A DNA stretch of 64,000 nucleotides from Hymenobacter sp. BT559 (GTDB taxonomy: Bacteria; Bacteroidota; Bacteroidia; Cytophagales; Hymenobacteraceae): contig NZ_JAGETY010000014.1 of NCBI RefSeq assembly GCF_017571525.1, forward strand, positions 62,001 through 126,000, given 5' to 3'. Positions 1 to 8,974 of this stretch are shown piece by piece (the first letter of the stretch is position 1; every line of letters begins with the position of its first letter). The translations under genes and the position numbers were made by a program. The notes under the pieces were generated by a model, which saw only the letters and a program-made list of their open reading frames with translations, was not told where the DNA came from and made no database searches.

Positions 1-326
1 TACAGTACCACCACCAGCCGGTTGTCGTCAAACTCGGGCTGCGGGTGCTCTAGAAAGCGCCGGTCGAGCCGCACCACGCCGTTGGGGAAAGCCGCGGCCG
101 GGCTACCGAGCGGCCCTGCGCTGGTGACCACTACAAAGCGCCGCAGCAGCGGGTCGTGCTGGCGCACATCATCCAGCGCCGCGGCAAACTTGGGGTATTG
201 CCGCGCTGCCTGGGCTAGCAACACGCGCGCCGTAGCCGAATCGACGGGCACCGCCTGCGTGAGCTGGGCGTAGCCAATGAGCGGACTGAACAAGCAAACC
301 AGAGCAATTAGCAGTAGCGTACGCAT
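1..326 (-). CDS. secreted protein, 3'-truncated by window edge
   Basis: The reading frame opens with ATG at 326 and runs off the window start without a stop, giving about 108 residues. The N-terminus (MRTLLLIALVCLF...GYAQ) is a typical signal peptide with cleavage near AQ, so the product is probably exported. The mature part has no motif I can name with certainty. The last visible stretch, with an acidic DDNRLVVVL segment, resembles the region just before the HExxH helix in some secreted zinc proteases, but the catalytic part would lie outside the window, so this is only a guess. It follows the DUF434 gene on the same strand with 31 bases between this ATG and that gene's probable original stop (358), suggesting one transcript. 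Confidence 0.6.
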   Translation of the reverse strand, partial: MRTLLLIALVCLFSPLIGYAQLTQAVPVDSATARVLLAQAARQYPKFAAALDDVRQHDPLLRRFVVVTSAGPLGSPAAAFPNGVVRLDRRFLEHPQPEFDDNRLVVVL

Positions 327-438
327 AGCTAGCAGACGTCCAGCGTGGCCCCAGGGTTTAAGGCTGCAGTGGCTTTTCACTCAAATCGAGAAGCCAGCGC
401 GGCGGCTCGGCAGCCAAGGCCAGTGGTGCGAGGTTGAG

Positions 439-1092
439 TCACGCCCCAGCCCGGTCGAGTACGGCCGAGTCGGCGGTTACGACCACCTCGGTGGTTTCGG
501 CCAGCACGGAGTCGGGGTTCATCACTACCTCGGCCGTCCAGGGCAGGCCTAGCTCGGCGCCCAGGTCGCGCAGGCGCGCCGCCAGCCGTCCGCTGTTCGA
601 CACGGGTTGGTCGAGCAGCCAGCGCACGGGGCCCGGCGCTAGGGCCCCCAGTGCCGTCGCTACCAGCCGAATGGCGCGGTCGGTTTCCTGCACCGCGCGG
701 TAGGTGCCATGAATGCTCGACAGGTCGCGCCAAGCGCCATCGCGACCACCCAGCACAATGCCGCCACTCAGCGCCGCTTCGAGCGTGATAATCAAGTTGA
801 AGCCGTCGATGGCCACCGGCCGGCCGTTGAGGCTGCCGGGCGGTAGTAGCGTAGCCGCCCGGCGGAGCTGCTGCTCATCGGCGCAGGCGGCGCGGCCCAC
901 GGCCCAGCGCTGGCGCTCGGTGAGGGCGTAGCGGTCGCCTACCAGCTTCAGGGTGGCGGCTGGCGGGTAAGCGCGCGTCAACAGCCACGACAGCTCGGCC
1001 ACGGCGCTACGGAGCACCGGCGCCCACTTGGGGGCAAACAAGGTGTCGTCGGCGGGGTGCGGGCCCCGGTGGCGGGTGTCGGCTGGACGCAT
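439..1092 (-). CDS. DUF434 family protein, probably cut short by in-frame TGA
   Basis: The product carries the DUF434 signature near its N-terminal third (VGDRYALTERQRWAVGRAAC) followed by a domain of the DUF5616 type (GRPVAIDGFNLIITLEAAL, with GGIVLGGRDGAWRDLSS). Its biochemical role is unknown; family members look like small nucleotide- or RNA-related enzymes, but that is not established. ATG at 1092 is preferred over the TTG 12 bases upstream. The frame ends at TGA (439-441), but the same frame continues with plausible family sequence (LNLAPLALAAEPPRWLLDLS) to TAA at 358-360. A TGG to TGA change would explain this. Upstream lies a palindromic repeat, then fumC on the same strand. Confidence 0.7.
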   Translation of the reverse strand: MRPADTRHRGPHPADDTLFAPKWAPVLRSAVAELSWLLTRAYPPAATLKLVGDRYALTERQRWAVGRAACADEQQLRRAATLLPPGSLNGRPVAIDGFNLIITLEAALSGGIVLGGRDGAWRDLSSIHGTYRAVQETDRAIRLVATALGALAPGPVRWLLDQPVSNSGRLAARLRDLGAELGLPWTAEVVMNPDSVLAETTEVVVTADSAVLDRAGA

Positions 1093-1140
1093 GAGGTAGA
1101 GCAATCAGTAAGTCAACGTAGCGCTACGCTACAAAAGAAA

Positions 1141-1243
1141 AAACGCCTGTCATTGCAAGCCTGCGAATCAAGCACACGAGAACGAATCGGTTGGGTATCG
1201 TTCGGGTGCGATTGCTTCGCAAGCTCGCAATGACAGGCGTTTT
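1141..1243. repeat. palindromic intergenic repeat, family A
   Basis: Two near-perfect inverted arms (1141-1167 and 1216-1243) flank a loop of about 48 bases. The core of each arm is TGTCATTGCRAGCYTGCGAA. The same 20-base core occurs at 45519-45538. The element sits between fumC and the DUF434 gene and would form a long hairpin if transcribed. It contains no open frame. Confidence 0.85.
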
Positions 1244-1272
1244 GGATTGCCAGCAGATTATATAACGCAGGG

Positions 1273-2682
1273 CTAGCCCACGTTAATCTCGCCTACCATG
1301 TCTTCGGGCTTCAGCCACTCGTCGAACTGCTCAGGCGTCACGTAGCCGAGCTGCACGGCGGTTTCCTTCAGGGTCGAGTGGTTTTTGTGGGCCGTCTGGG
1401 CGATTTCGGCCGCTTTGTAGTAGCCGATGTGCGGGTTGAGGGCCGTTACCAGCATCAGCGACGAGTCAACGTGCTTCTTGATGTTGGGCAGGATGGGCTC
1501 GATGCCCACGGCGCACTTGTCGTTGAAGGCCACGCACACGTCGCCGATGAGGCGGGCCGAGTGTAGGAAGTTGTAAATCATGACGGGCTTGAACACGTTC
1601 AGCTCGAAGTGGCCCATCGAGCCGCCGACCGTGATGGCCACGTCGTTGCCCATCACCTGGGCGGCCACCATCGTCATGGCTTCGCACTGGGTAGGGTTCA
1701 CCTTGCCAGGCATGATGCTGGAGCCGGGCTCGTTGTCGGGAATCGAGATTTCGCCGATGCCGGCGCGCGGGCCGCTGCTGAGCATGCGCACATCGTTGGC
1801 GATTTTCATCAGGCTCACGGCCACGGTTTTAAGGGCGCCGTGGGCTTCCACGATGGCGTCGTGGGCCGCTAGGGCCTCAAATTTGTTCTCGGCCGTGATA
1901 AAGGGCAGGCCGGTGAGCTCGGCAATGTGCTTGGCCACGTTCTCCGAATAGCCGGGAGGCGTGTTGATGCCGGTGCCCACGGCGGTGCCGCCCAGCGCCA
2001 GCTCGCTGAGGTGGGCTAGCGTGTTGTTGATGGCGCGCAGGCCGTGGTCGAGCTGCGATACGTAGCCCGAAAACTCCTGGCCCAGCGTCAGCGGCGTGGC
2101 ATCCATAAAGTGGGTGCGGCCAATTTTTACCACGTTCTTAAACTCCACTGCCTTGTCGTGCAGCGTGTTGCGCAGCTTGGTGATGCCCGGAATCGTGGTT
2201 TCGACCAGGATTTTGTAGGCCGCAATATGCATAGCCGTCGGGAAGGTGTCGTTGCTCGACTGCGACTTATTCACGTCGTCGTTCGGGGCCAGAAACTTCT
2301 TCTCGTCGCTCAGCAGGCCGCCGTGCAGCACGTGGCCGCGGTAGGCGATTACCTCGTTTACGTTCATATTCGACTGCGTGCCCGAGCCAGTTTGCCACAC
2401 CACCAGCGGAAACTGGTCGGCCAGGTGGCCCGCCAAAATTTCGTCGGCCACGCGGCCAATCAGGTCGGCCTTTTCGGCGTCGAGCACGCCCGCGTCGCGG
2501 TTGGTAAGGGCAGCAGCTTTCTTGAGGTAGGCGAAGGCTTTGATGATTTCCTTCGGCATCTTATTGATATCCTGCGCAATCGGGAAATTCTCGATGCTGC
2601 GCTGGGTTTGGGCGCCCCAATAGGCGTCGGCGGGCACTTGCACCTGGCCCATGGTATCTTTTTCGGTGCGGAACTGGCTCAT
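1273..2682 (-). CDS. fumC: fumarate hydratase, class II
   Basis: FumC interconverts fumarate and L-malate in the TCA cycle; the class II enzyme is a cytosolic, iron-free homotetramer. The 469-residue product shows the superfamily signature GSSIMPGKVNP near residue 318, the substrate-binding TGSGTQSNMNVNEV near residue 100, and the THFMDATPLTLGQE block. Length fits the family (about 460-470). The ATG at 2682 (MSQFRTEKDTMG) matches usual FumC N-termini; an upstream in-frame extension of 15 residues is not needed. A TACTTTTG -7 element lies at 2725-2732 on this strand. The gene is monocistronic, with a repeat element just downstream. Confidence 0.97.
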   Translation of the reverse strand: MSQFRTEKDTMGQVQVPADAYWGAQTQRSIENFPIAQDINKMPKEIIKAFAYLKKAAALTNRDAGVLDAEKADLIGRVADEILAGHLADQFPLVVWQTGSGTQSNMNVNEVIAYRGHVLHGGLLSDEKKFLAPNDDVNKSQSSNDTFPTAMHIAAYKILVETTIPGITKLRNTLHDKAVEFKNVVKIGRTHFMDATPLTLGQEFSGYVSQLDHGLRAINNTLAHLSELALGGTAVGTGINTPPGYSENVAKHIAELTGLPFITAENKFEALAAHDAIVEAHGALKTVAVSLMKIANDVRMLSSGPRAGIGEISIPDNEPGSSIMPGKVNPTQCEAMTMVAAQVMGNDVAITVGGSMGHFELNVFKPVMIYNFLHSARLIGDVCVAFNDKCAVGIEPILPNIKKHVDSSLMLVTALNPHIGYYKAAEIAQTAHKNHSTLKETAVQLGYVTPEQFDEWLKPEDMVGEINVG

Positions 2683-2724
2683 TTGAACAAGGAAGGAGTG
2701 AAAAACTGCCTGTAGTAACGGCGG

Positions 2725-2732
2725 CAAAAGTA
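2725..2732 (-). promoter_or_regulatory. fumC promoter -7 element
   Basis: TACTTTTG on the minus strand, an exact match to the Bacteroidota -7 consensus TAnnTTTG, 43 bases upstream of the fumC ATG. I see no clear -33 TTTG. Confidence 0.6.
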
Positions 2733-2804
2733 CACCGGCTAGCCGGGCCAGGCAGCCACCAGCCGCCGTAGTCCGTACACCCAGCCAATCTATTTGTTTC
2801 TCCT

Positions 2805-2981
2805 ATGAACCAGCCCACGCACACCCCCGACCCCCACACCGAGCCACCCGTACCCGTGCAAGGCGACGGCGTACCCGACTACAGCGACGTCGAAATCAAG
2901 ACCGAAAGCGACTTGCCCACGCCCGACAAGGCCGGCGGCAGCGCCACCGAGCCCGAAAGCGGCGGGGGCTACAGTGGCTAG
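2805..2981 (+). CDS. small hypothetical protein, 58 residues
   Basis: An ATG at 2805 opens a 58-codon frame ending at TAG (2979-2981). The product is acidic, proline-rich and probably disordered (PTHTPDPHTEPPVPVQGDG..., then YSDVEIKTESDLPTPDKAGG). I recognise no family. Strong GC bias at third positions and a hairpin terminator 20 bases downstream support a real gene. It is divergent from fumC. Confidence 0.6.
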   Translation: MNQPTHTPDPHTEPPVPVQGDGVPDYSDVEIKTESDLPTPDKAGGSATEPESGGGYSG

Positions 2982-3000
2982 GGCCGCATTTAACCCCCAC

Positions 3001-3051
3001 CACGCACAAGCGCCGCGCTGCCCACTAGGGGTGGCGCGGCGCTTGTGCGTG
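3001..3051. terminator. hairpin terminator after small ORF
   Basis: Perfect 18-base arms (3001-3018 and 3034-3051, CACGCACAAGCGCCGCGC and complement) around a 15-base loop, immediately after the 58-residue gene. There is no long T-run. The remaining sequence to 3202 shows no gene. Confidence 0.7.
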
Positions 3052-3202
3052 GGGGCAAACAGCTCTTGTGCAAGCGGTAAGCAATTTGATAATAAGACGA
3101 AAAAATAGCAGTATTGGGCAGCGGGTTAGCGCTATCTTTCGCCGGCCTATCGCTGGGTTTTGAAGCGGCAGGTAGTACTTCTTTTTCGCTACTAATCTGC
3201 TT

Positions 3203-5461
3203 ATGCTGAAACCCTACCCCTTTCTCTTGCTCGCAGCCGGGCTATTGGCCAATCGGCTAACCGCCCAAACAGCCCCGCCCGCCGACAAGCCACTGCTGGG
3301 CTTCTCGCCAGCCACGGCGGCCACGGAGTACCAACTCGAAAGCAAGTTTGATACCCAACTCAAGGCCGACAATCTGCGCCAGTGGATGAAGCGCCTGGCC
3401 GCTCACCCGCACCATGTGGGCTCGGCCTACGACAAAGCCAACGCCGAGTTTATGGCTAGCCTGTTTAAAAGCTGGGGCTATGCCACGCGTATTGACGTGT
3501 CGTACGTACTCTTTCCCACGCCCAAGCTGCGTAAGCTAGAGCTGGTGGCGCCTACCGCCTTCACCGCTAGCCTCACCGAAAAGCCGGTGCCCGAAGATGC
3601 CACATCGGGCCAGACTAGCGAGCAACTACCGACTTACAACTGCTTTTCGAAGGACGGCGACGTGACCGCCGAACTGGTATTTGTGAACCAGGGCATCCCG
3701 AAAGACTACGAGGAACTGGCTCGCCGCGGCATCGATGTGAAGGGTAAAATAGTGATTGCCAAGTACGGCGGCTCGTGGCGCGGCATCAAGCCCAAGGTGG
3801 CCGCCGAGATGGGCGCCATCGGCTGCCTCATCTACTCCGACCCCAAAGACGACGGCTACGCCCAGGGCGATGTGTACCCCAAAGGGCCCTTTAAGCCCGA
3901 AACCGGCGCCCAGCGCGGCTCGGTGCTCGACATGCCTACCTACCCCGGCGACCCTCTCACGCCGGGCTACGGCTCGACCAAAAACGCCAAACGCCTTGAC
4001 TACCGCACTGCGCCCACCCTCACGCAGATACCAGTACTGCCTATCTCCTATGCCGATGCACTGCCCCTGCTGTCGGCCCTAGCGGGGCCGATGGCCCCGC
4101 CCGACTGGCGCGGCGCGCTGCCCATCTCGTACCACCTCGGGCCGGGGCCGGCCAAGGTGCACTTGCAGTTGGAGTTCAACTGGAAAACCGAGCCGGTGTA
4201 TAACGTTATCGCCACGCTGCGCGGCAAGGAGCTGCCCGACGAGTGGATATTGCGCGGCAACCACCACGATGCCTGGGTCAACGGCGCCAGTGACCCGCTC
4301 AGCGGCATGGTGGCCGAGCTGGAAGAGGCCCGTGCCCTCGGCGAGCTGGTGAAAACCGGCTGGCAGCCCCGGCGCACCATCATGTTTTGTGCCTGGGATG
4401 GCGAGGAGCCCGGCCTGTTGGGCTCAACTGAATGGGCCGAAACCAATGCCAAAGACCTGCAAAAGCACGTGGTGGCGTACCTGAACACCGACAACAGCGA
4501 CCGCGGCTTTTTGGGCGTGGCGGGCTCGCACACGCTAGAGAAGTTCTTCAACCAGGTGGCGCGGGACGTGCCCGACCCCGAAAAACCAATGTCTATCCTG
4601 GAGCGGCGCCGGGCTAGCGACCTCGTGAATGGCAGCGCCGAGGTGCAAAAAGACGCCCGCGAGCGCGCCGACCTGCGCATCGGCGCCCTGGGCGCGGGTT
4701 CCGACTACTCGCCCTACATCCAGCACCTGGGCATCCCGTCGATGAACGTGGGCTTTGGCGGAGAGGGCGCGGGCGGCGAGTACCACTCGATTTTTGATTC
4801 CTTTGACGACTTCACGCGCTTCAAAGACCCCACATTTGCCTACGGCGTGGCCCTAGCCCAAACGATGGGCCGCTGCGTACTGCGCCTGGCCGACGCCGAC
4901 GTGCTGCCCTTCGAGTTTCAGAATCTGTCGAATACCGTGGCTAAGTATGGCACCGAGGTTAAGAAATTGACCGATGACATGCGTACCGAAACCGAGCGCC
5001 AAGCCAAGCTGCTGGCCGAGAAGCGCTACGAGGCCGTGTCAAATCCTGACCAGCCCCTGCTAGCCCCCAAAGCCCAGGCTCCTGTGCCCCAACTGAACTT
5101 TGCGCCCCTTGATGCTGCCCTGCAAAAGCTAGCTCAGAGCGCCCAGGCCTACGAGCAGGCCCGCCAGAATCCCCTGCCCGCTGACCGCCAGAAAGCCCTC
5201 GACCAGCTTCTCTACCAAGCTGAGCAGCAGCTGCTCAGTACCGAAGGCCTGCCGCGCCGGCCCTGGTACCGGCACCAGCTCTATGCGCCGGGTTTCTATA
5301 CCGGCTACGGTGTGAAAACCATGCCGGGCATTCGTGAGGCAATAGAAGAGCGCAAGTGGGCCGAGGCCGACGAGCAGATACAGCGCACTGCCGCTGCTAT
5401 CAACCGCTTTGCCGGGCAGGTGAACCAGGCAGCGGCTACAGCTACTCCTAAGGTGCTGTAA
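3203..5461 (+). CDS. M28B glutamate carboxypeptidase II-like metallopeptidase, exported
   Basis: A 752-residue exported zinc peptidase resembling glutamate carboxypeptidase II (FOLH1). A signal peptide (residues 1-22, ending LTAQ) is followed by a PA insert domain (about 150-330), the M28 catalytic domain, and a C-terminal helical domain of the transferrin-receptor dimerisation type. The zinc ligands of the family can all be aligned: H and D in GNHHDAWVNGASDP (near 353-364), the DGEEPGLLGSTEWAE block (near 398), the Asp of NTDNSDRG, and the His of GEYHSIF (near 531). It likely trims acidic dipeptides or peptides in the periplasm or outside the cell. It is followed at 90 bases by an S9 peptidase on the same strand, so the two may act together in peptide use. 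Confidence 0.9.
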   Translation: MLKPYPFLLLAAGLLANRLTAQTAPPADKPLLGFSPATAATEYQLESKFDTQLKADNLRQWMKRLAAHPHHVGSAYDKANAEFMASLFKSWGYATRIDVSYVLFPTPKLRKLELVAPTAFTASLTEKPVPEDATSGQTSEQLPTYNCFSKDGDVTAELVFVNQGIPKDYEELARRGIDVKGKIVIAKYGGSWRGIKPKVAAEMGAIGCLIYSDPKDDGYAQGDVYPKGPFKPETGAQRGSVLDMPTYPGDPLTPGYGSTKNAKRLDYRTAPTLTQIPVLPISYADALPLLSALAGPMAPPDWRGALPISYHLGPGPAKVHLQLEFNWKTEPVYNVIATLRGKELPDEWILRGNHHDAWVNGASDPLSGMVAELEEARALGELVKTGWQPRRTIMFCAWDGEEPGLLGSTEWAETNAKDLQKHVVAYLNTDNSDRGFLGVAGSHTLEKFFNQVARDVPDPEKPMSILERRRASDLVNGSAEVQKDARERADLRIGALGAGSDYSPYIQHLGIPSMNVGFGGEGAGGEYHSIFDSFDDFTRFKDPTFAYGVALAQTMGRCVLRLADADVLPFEFQNLSNTVAKYGTEVKKLTDDMRTETERQAKLLAEKRYEAVSNPDQPLLAPKAQAPVPQLNFAPLDAALQKLAQSAQAYEQARQNPLPADRQKALDQLLYQAEQQLLSTEGLPRRPWYRHQLYAPGFYTGYGVKTMPGIREAIEERKWAEADEQIQRTAAAINRFAGQVNQAAATATPKVL

Positions 5462-5551
5462 GCCGACTAACCAAGGGATATGGGCATTCATTGACCCTTA
5501 AGTTTTTGTCGTTGCGCTCGCAACTATACTGAGCATCAAAAGCCTACTTAC

Positions 5552-7723
5552 ATGGCCGTAACTAAAATTGCCCTAGCCCTCCTGGGCAGCTGCGCTACCC
5601 TAGCGGCCCACGCCCAAACGGCCTCCGAGCCGGTGAAAGTCTCCGACTTGCTAAAAATCGAGCAGCTCAACAACGTCACCCTGACCCGCGATGGCCGGCG
5701 GGCGGCGTTTACGGTGCTGGCGGTGGTGCCCGACGAGAAGAGCAAGGCCGACTATAAAAACCTCACCCAGCTCTACACCATCGGCACCGAGGCGGGCGCC
5801 CAGCCCCGGCAGCTCACCTTTAGTAAGGATGGCGCCACGCAGCCCGCCTGGAGCCCCGACGGCCGCCAGCTGGCCTTTGTGCGGCCCGTCGATGACAAGC
5901 CGCAGGTATTCGTGATGCCCGCCGATGGGGGCGAGGCCCGGCAGCTTACGCGCTTCAAGTACGGCGCCACGGCGCCCAAGTGGAGCCCCGATGGCCGGCA
6001 GGTGCTGTTTGGGGCGGCTATTCCGCTGCGCGATTTTGTGAAAGACTCGCTGCTGAATGCCAGTAAGGCCCTCCCGCTGTGGTCGTACGAGAAGCCGGGC
6101 TTCACCAAGAATTATGCGCTAGGGTCGGCGCGGCCCAATGCCGATGGCACCCTAGCCGAGGTGCGCGCCTACCTCGACAAAAATGAGCTGGATAAGAAAG
6201 CCAAGGTGCTCGATAACCTTGACTTTCAGGATGAAAAAGACGTATCAGCCGACAAAAGCCTGGGCCAGCTTTTCCTGATTGATGCCACTGCTCCGGCCGC
6301 GCAGCCGGTAGCCATTACCCACGGCTTCTACCGCTTCAGCCAGGCCGAGTTTACGCCCGACGGTCAGCACCTGCTGCTGCTGGCGGCCATCGACTCGGTG
6401 CGCCACCCCGACCGCGCCCAGGAAAACGCGGTGTTTCTGGCCGACCGCGACGGCCGCCACCTGCGCTCGCTGCTGAGCCAAGATAGTACCGCGTACGGTA
6501 CGCCGGCGGTGTCGCCCTCGGGGCGGTGGCTGGCCTTTCAGGAGGCGCCCACCGGGCGCGTAGCTGTGCCCAAGTTGCAGATTAGGCCGCTGGCTGGCGG
6601 CCAGGTTATCACCATTCCGCTCGACCGCACGCCGGCTGGCCTGATGTGGAGCAGCGATAGCAAGTACTTGTACTTCACGGCCCAAGCCAACGGCGGCGTG
6701 CCCCTCTACCGGGTGAATGTCAGCACGCGCAAAATGGAAAAGCTATCGGCCGACGATACGGGTATCCTGAGCTTTGCCGTGGCGCAGGGCCACGTGGTGT
6801 ACGCCCAAACCGGCGTTCGCAACCCCTCCGACCTGTATGTGGCCGATGCCAGCCTGCGCCAGGTGCACCGCGCCGGCACCTTCAACGATTGGGTAAAAAC
6901 CCGGCAACTATCCTTGCCCGAAAAGCACACGTTTGTGAACGACAAGGGTCTGACCGTGGAGTACTGGGTGATGAAGCCCACCGCCTACCAGGCCGGCCAG
7001 AAGTATCCGCTGCTGCTCAACATCCACGGTGGGCCGGCGGCCATGTGGGGACCGGGCGAGGCCAGCATGTGGCACGAGTTTCAGTACTTCGCTAGCCAGG
7101 GCTACGGCGTGGTGTATGGCAACCCGCGCGGCTCGGGCGGCTACGGCGAGCAGTTCTTGCGGGCCAATATCCGCGACTGGGGCACTGGCCCGAGTAGCGA
7201 CGTGCTCACGGCCCTCGACAAAACCGTGGCTGAAGGCTGGGCTGACCCCGCCAAGCTGGTCGTGACGGGCGGCTCGTACGCCGGCTACCTCGTGGCCTGG
7301 ATTGTGAGCCATGACCACCGCTTCCAGGCGGCCTGCTCGCAGCGCGGCGTGTATGACCTAGCCACCTTCTTTGGCGAAGGCAATGCCTGGCGCTTGGTGC
7401 CCAACTACTTCGGGGGCTACCCCTGGCAGCCGGCGGTGCGGGCGCTGCTCACCCGCGAGTCGCCTATCACCTACGTCGAAAATATTACGACCCCCTACAT
7501 CCTCTTCCACGGCGAAAACGACCGCCGCACGGGCTTTGTCCAGGGCGAGATGCTGTTTCGCAGCCTCAAAGTGCTGGGCCGCCCCGTGGAGTACGTGCGC
7601 CACCCCGGCGGCACCCACGAGCTCACCCGCTCGGGCGACAACCGCCAGCGCATCGACCAGATGCTGCGCACTTACGAGTTCTTCGAGCGCTACCTGCACA
7701 CCAAGGGGGTAGCCGCGCAGTAA
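5552..7723 (+). CDS. S9 family prolyl oligopeptidase-like serine peptidase, exported
   Basis: A 723-residue peptidase with a signal peptide (residues 1-21, HAQ), a WD40/TolB-like beta-propeller (about 30-430, with repeated SPDGR(Q/W) motifs) and a C-terminal alpha/beta hydrolase domain. The catalytic triad is visible: Ser in GGSYAGY (near 574), Asp in GENDRRTGF (near 656) and His in GGTHEL (near 689). The architecture fits the S9C acylaminoacyl-peptidase or DPP-like branch, which releases short N-terminal peptides. It forms a likely degradative series with the M28 gene before it and the S33 gene after it, although a palindromic repeat separates it from the latter. Confidence 0.92.
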   Translation: MAVTKIALALLGSCATLAAHAQTASEPVKVSDLLKIEQLNNVTLTRDGRRAAFTVLAVVPDEKSKADYKNLTQLYTIGTEAGAQPRQLTFSKDGATQPAWSPDGRQLAFVRPVDDKPQVFVMPADGGEARQLTRFKYGATAPKWSPDGRQVLFGAAIPLRDFVKDSLLNASKALPLWSYEKPGFTKNYALGSARPNADGTLAEVRAYLDKNELDKKAKVLDNLDFQDEKDVSADKSLGQLFLIDATAPAAQPVAITHGFYRFSQAEFTPDGQHLLLLAAIDSVRHPDRAQENAVFLADRDGRHLRSLLSQDSTAYGTPAVSPSGRWLAFQEAPTGRVAVPKLQIRPLAGGQVITIPLDRTPAGLMWSSDSKYLYFTAQANGGVPLYRVNVSTRKMEKLSADDTGILSFAVAQGHVVYAQTGVRNPSDLYVADASLRQVHRAGTFNDWVKTRQLSLPEKHTFVNDKGLTVEYWVMKPTAYQAGQKYPLLLNIHGGPAAMWGPGEASMWHEFQYFASQGYGVVYGNPRGSGGYGEQFLRANIRDWGTGPSSDVLTALDKTVAEGWADPAKLVVTGGSYAGYLVAWIVSHDHRFQAACSQRGVYDLATFFGEGNAWRLVPNYFGGYPWQPAVRALLTRESPITYVENITTPYILFHGENDRRTGFVQGEMLFRSLKVLGRPVEYVRHPGGTHELTRSGDNRQRIDQMLRTYEFFERYLHTKGVAAQ

Positions 7724-7753
7724 AGCCACGTTTTAATTTGTAAACGAATAAAA

Positions 7754-7855
7754 AGAACGTCATGCTGAGCTTGTCGAAGCATCTCTGCCACGCCACTAGG
7801 CTAACTATTTCAACGGCGCGGGGGAGATGCTTCGACAAGCTCAGCATGACGTTCT
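7754..7855. repeat. palindromic intergenic repeat, family B (copy 1)
   Basis: Perfect 32-base inverted arms (7754-7785, 7824-7855) with core GTCATGCTGAGCYTGTCGAA around a 38-base centre. A second copy at 54126-54227 has the same arms, a matched T to C change in both arms, and a similar centre, so the whole element of about 100 bases is a dispersed unit. It lies between two co-oriented genes. Confidence 0.9.
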
Positions 7856-7888
7856 ATTAGGTTTTTAATTCTCTCCTTTCCCTATCCC

Positions 7889-8968
7889 ATGAACCCACGT
7901 TTCCCCACTCACGCGCTGGCGCTAGCCCTACTAGGCGGCTCACTGCTCGCCAGCTGCAGCCAGTCGCAATCTACCACTACTGCCACCACGCCGGGCACTG
8001 CCATGCCGGCCAATTACTTCCCAGCCGTGGAAAGCGGCGTGAAGACCGGCGGCATCCAAGTTATTCCCATCACTACGCCCAAGGGCAAGTTTAATATTTG
8101 GACCAAAAAATTCGGTAATAACCCCAAAATCAAAGTGTTGCTGCTCAACGGCGGACCGGGCGCCACGCACGAGTATTTTGAGTGCATGGAAAGCTTCTTG
8201 CCGCAGGAAGGCATCGAGTTTATCTACTACGACCAGCTAGGGTGCGGCAACTCGGATAACCCCCGCGATACCAGCATGTGGAGCCTGCCGCGCTACGTGG
8301 AGGAAGTGGAGCAGGTGCGCCAGGCCCTGAACCTGAATAAGGACAACTTCTACCTGCTAGGCCACAGCTGGGGCGGCATCCTGGCCGCCGAGTACGCCTT
8401 CAAGTATCAGCAAAACCTCAAGGGCCTCATCATTAGCAATATGATGATGAGCTGCCCCGCCTACGGCAAGTACGCCGACGAGGTATTGGCCAAGCAGATG
8501 AAGCCCGAGGTGTTAAAAGAGATTCGGGCGATTGAGGCCAAAAAGGACTTCAGCAACCCACGTTACATGGGCCTGCTGGAGCCCAACTTCTACGCCGAGC
8601 ACCTGTGCCGCATTGTGCCCAACCCGGAGCCCGTGACCCGCGCAATGAGCAAAATCAACCAGTCGCTCTACGTGACTATGCAGGGGCCTAGCGAGTTCGG
8701 CATCTCAGGCAAGCTCACCACCTGGGACCGCACCAAGGACCTGCCCAAGCTCACCATTCCGTTCCTCAGCATCGGCGGCAAGTATGACACCATGGACCCC
8801 GCCCACATGGCCTGGATAGCTACCCAGGTGAAGCAGGGCGCTTCGCTCATCTGCCCCAAAGGCAGCCACATGGCCATGTACGACGACCAGCAGACCTACA
8901 TGACGGGCTTTGTCAAGTTCCTGAAAACGGTAGATGACGGCTCTTTCAAGGCCGGCATGAAAATGTAG
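7889..8968 (+). CDS. proline iminopeptidase-like alpha/beta hydrolase lipoprotein (S33)
   Basis: A 359-residue lipoprotein: the signal peptide ends in the lipobox LLASC (Cys near residue 22). The body is an alpha/beta hydrolase of the proline iminopeptidase family: oxyanion motif LLNGGPGATHEYF, the DQLGCGNSD motif of the family, nucleophile Ser in GHSWGG (near 160), Asp in the GGKYDTMDP region and His in GSHMAMY (near 327). It probably releases N-terminal proline or related residues from peptides at the membrane surface, completing the run of three exported peptidases. It is convergent with the anti-sigma-like gene; the stops are only 6 bases apart. Confidence 0.9.
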   Translation: MNPRFPTHALALALLGGSLLASCSQSQSTTTATTPGTAMPANYFPAVESGVKTGGIQVIPITTPKGKFNIWTKKFGNNPKIKVLLLNGGPGATHEYFECMESFLPQEGIEFIYYDQLGCGNSDNPRDTSMWSLPRYVEEVEQVRQALNLNKDNFYLLGHSWGGILAAEYAFKYQQNLKGLIISNMMMSCPAYGKYADEVLAKQMKPEVLKEIRAIEAKKDFSNPRYMGLLEPNFYAEHLCRIVPNPEPVTRAMSKINQSLYVTMQGPSEFGISGKLTTWDRTKDLPKLTIPFLSIGGKYDTMDPAHMAWIATQVKQGASLICPKGSHMAMYDDQQTYMTGFVKFLKTVDDGSFKAGMKM

Positions 8969-8974
8969 GCCTAG

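Noticed and set aside
2683..2727. 15-residue N-terminal extension of FumC
   Set aside because: It overlaps the TACTTTTG promoter element and is absent from the usual FumC N-terminus.
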